From the NCBI RefSeq assembly GCF_000010665.1, contig NC_012796.1, forward strand, positions 3,067,501 to 3,131,500: a stretch of DNA of 64,000 nucleotides, read 5' to 3'. The translations under genes were made by a program, and so were the position numbers. This DNA comes from Solidesulfovibrio magneticus RS-1. Lineage in GTDB: Bacteria > Desulfobacterota > Desulfovibrionia > Desulfovibrionales > Desulfovibrionaceae. The stretch's first letter is position 1. Every line of letters begins with the position of its first letter. Shown here in pieces: positions 62,604-64,000 of the stretch. Below the pieces are notes generated by a model, which saw nothing but the letters and a program-made list of their open reading frames with translations, was not told the DNA's origin and did no database searches.

Positions 62604-63118
62604 TTGGCGGCTCCTCGCTTTTCAAAGGCCAGCAGCACCGCGCCGGCCATGGCGGCCAGGAGCACCACCGAAATGAGCTCGAAGGCCATGGTGTAGGGAC
62701 CGAGCAGTCCGGCGCCGAGTTCGGCCGGGCTGACGTTTTTGGGGGTGGGGAATCCGGCCACGCCGTAGACGGCCAGGCAGGGCACGAGGATGCCGGCCGG
62801 GAGCAGCGCCCCGAACACCCCGCGCAGGCTGCCGCGAAGCCCCGGCCCCTGGCCCTCGCCGCCGTCGGCCGAAGCCCGGGTGAGCATGATGGCGAAGAAG
62901 ATGAGCACGGTGACGGCCCCGACGTAAATCAGGATCTGCATGAGGGCGACGAAGTCGGCCAGGAGCAGCAGATAGAGTCCGGCAACGCCGAAAAGGGAAA
63001 CGACCAAGCCAAGCATGGCCCGAACGAGGCTTGCCGCGGACACGGCGAGGACGCCGCCGGCAAGGGCGATCAGGCTATAGAAGGCAAAGGCGGTCTGTCC
63101 AAGGTACATTTCATTCAT
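62600..63118 (-). CDS. nuoJ: Complex I subunit NuoJ
   Basis: 172 residues, five helices. Typical part is ADFVALMQILIYVGAVTVLIFFAIML. First gene of the operon; ATG 63118 has GGAG somewhat far upstream (15 nt), so ATG 63109 is an alternative start. Confidence 0.95.
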   Translation of the reverse strand: MNEMYLGQTAFAFYSLIALAGGVLAVSAASLVRAMLGLVVSLFGVAGLYLLLLADFVALMQILIYVGAVTVLIFFAIMLTRASADGGEGQGPGLRGSLRGVFGALLPAGILVPCLAVYGVAGFPTPKNVSPAELGAGLLGPYTMAFELISVVLLAAMAGAVLLAFEKRGAAK

Positions 63119-64000
63119 AAGCGCCCCGCTGTTCTCCTCGTAAGGCTTATTGACTTCTTCAAACTGACCATACCGAGCACCCCCCAGTCAACGTTGCGAA
63201 TTCTAACTTATGTTACGGCAAAATATTCACATACAAAATAGAATTTAAAAAATCAAACACGGCTTTAAACACGATCATATGATGCTATGTTATTTTTACA
63301 GACAAATTTGTTTTGTTTAATTTGTATAAAATATGAATACTATCCGATTTTAATAAAATTCATTCAGTAAAATATTCGTTCAAACGCTACAAAAAACATC
63401 GTGGCATGTGATTATTTTTCACACTGCATTGCTATATATAAATTTCACAAGCTAATTACAACAATTTCGGAATAGACTATCAGCCAAAGCGTGAATTTAA
63501 TAACAAGTAAACCTTAAAACTGCTGTCTGGCTTTGTATCACACGCTATTTCAAGAACAGCTAACCGTGCATGACGTGCGAAGCTTTCAAAGAACGGTAAC
63601 ACGCGAGGCGGGTTGCTTATATCGTTGAACTTCGGGCGTCGTCAAGAGACAATAATTTGTCATAATCGTAGCAGATACTTCCGGCGCACGCCAGTACGAG
63701 CCCGGGAAAAAGTTCCCTACTCACGGCTTTTTAGCCAAAGGCACAGAATTAAAGATTTGAATTAATTTAGATAATTAAAAATTGACGCAATCGCCCCCAG
63801 AGAGAGGCCCGGGGCGGATTCAGGAATTGCTTCACGTTGCGATGCAACAGGGCGACGCCAAAAAGTTTGCCTTATGATAATTCCTTCACAATCAAACGTA
63901 GCGACACGGTCGAAAATACCCGACGCCTTGCCCGCCTCCAGAACTTTCCCTGGCTGCTCCAGAAATCCCCCCCACCACGGCCGCACCCCGAAAACCGCGT
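63119..64000. other. AT-rich gene-free leader upstream of nuoJ
   Basis: 882 bp to the window edge with no supportable gene. About 63130-63640 is very AT-rich compared with the genome and has many TA-rich -10-like segments, so the nuo promoter should be here. A 74-residue minus-strand frame (63762-63986) has no ribosome site and mixed third positions and is not called. No Rex-like site was recognised. Confidence 0.55.

Noticed and set aside
63762-63986. 74-codon minus-strand frame near the right edge
   Set aside because: No ribosome site, no codon bias, no recognisable domain.

Overview
The window is GC-rich chromosomal DNA (most genes have strongly G/C third codon positions). Its gene content fits a sulfate-reducing member of the Desulfovibrionaceae, most like the Solidesulfovibrio/Desulfovibrio magneticus-carbinolicus group. 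The pointers are lutABC lactate oxidation, many Fe-S polyferredoxin-type proteins, a glycerol regulon, and a Complex I that lacks the NADH-oxidising module. The genus is an inference; no rRNA or marker gene is present to prove it.

Layout. (a) 1-5468: a lower-GC, probably acquired segment with a UvrD-like helicase (cut by the window edge), a RecB/Cas4-like Fe-S nuclease and a 5'-truncated gene, ending in a complete IS66-family element (tnpA-tnpB-tnpC) with recognisable terminal inverted repeats. (b) 5.8-14.1 kb: a secreted beta-helix (pectate-lyase-like) protein, a chemoreceptor, an orphan FtsX-type permease, an ECF sigma factor with a Spy/CnrX-like membrane partner, and shikimate kinase. (c) 14.1-14.4 kb: two perfect long palindromes and one copy of a dispersed hairpin repeat. 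(d) 14.4-26 kb: lutABC, a citrate synthase homologue with two altered catalytic residues, a large MscS channel, a small lipoprotein, a bactofilin, UDP-glucose dehydrogenase, and pdxJ-acpS. (e) 25.8-34.2 kb, all minus: an M20 amidohydrolase, then a four-gene redox module (DUF6599-type protein, Tat-exported DUF362 protein, membrane polyferredoxin, Tat-exported aldo/keto reductase), a secreted protein of unknown function, and TonB. (f) 35.0-42.6 kb, plus: a tightly coupled uptake and modification operon (TonB-dependent receptor, ECF S component, fused double ATPase, EcfT, radical SAM enzyme, an unrecognised protein, a SAM methyltransferase) behind an AT-rich leader with a dyad. This is the best candidate for an undescribed system. 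(g) 43.2-48.2 kb: a SorC-type regulator with glpD-glpF-glpK, closed by a strong terminator. (h) 48.3-51.0 kb: a radical SAM/SPASM protein convergent with an iron-type alcohol dehydrogenase that has a changed metal ligand. (i) 51.4-63.1 kb, minus: one long Complex I operon in the transcribed order nuoJ, nuoK, extra antiporter, small membrane protein, nuoL-like, nuoM, nuoN, nuoA, nuoB, nuoC, nuoD, nuoH, nuoI. There is no nuoEFG in it, and an AT-rich gene-free leader lies upstream.

How the parts fit. Lactate oxidation (lut), glycerol oxidation (glpD) and the redox module at 27-32 kb would all deliver electrons to the membrane. The EFG-less Complex I would couple an unidentified donor (ferredoxin or similar) to quinone reduction and ion pumping. 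TonB (33.2-34.2 kb) plausibly powers the receptor transcribed divergently from it, so (e, its last gene) and (f) probably form one outer-membrane to cytoplasm import route for a substrate that the sequence alone does not identify.
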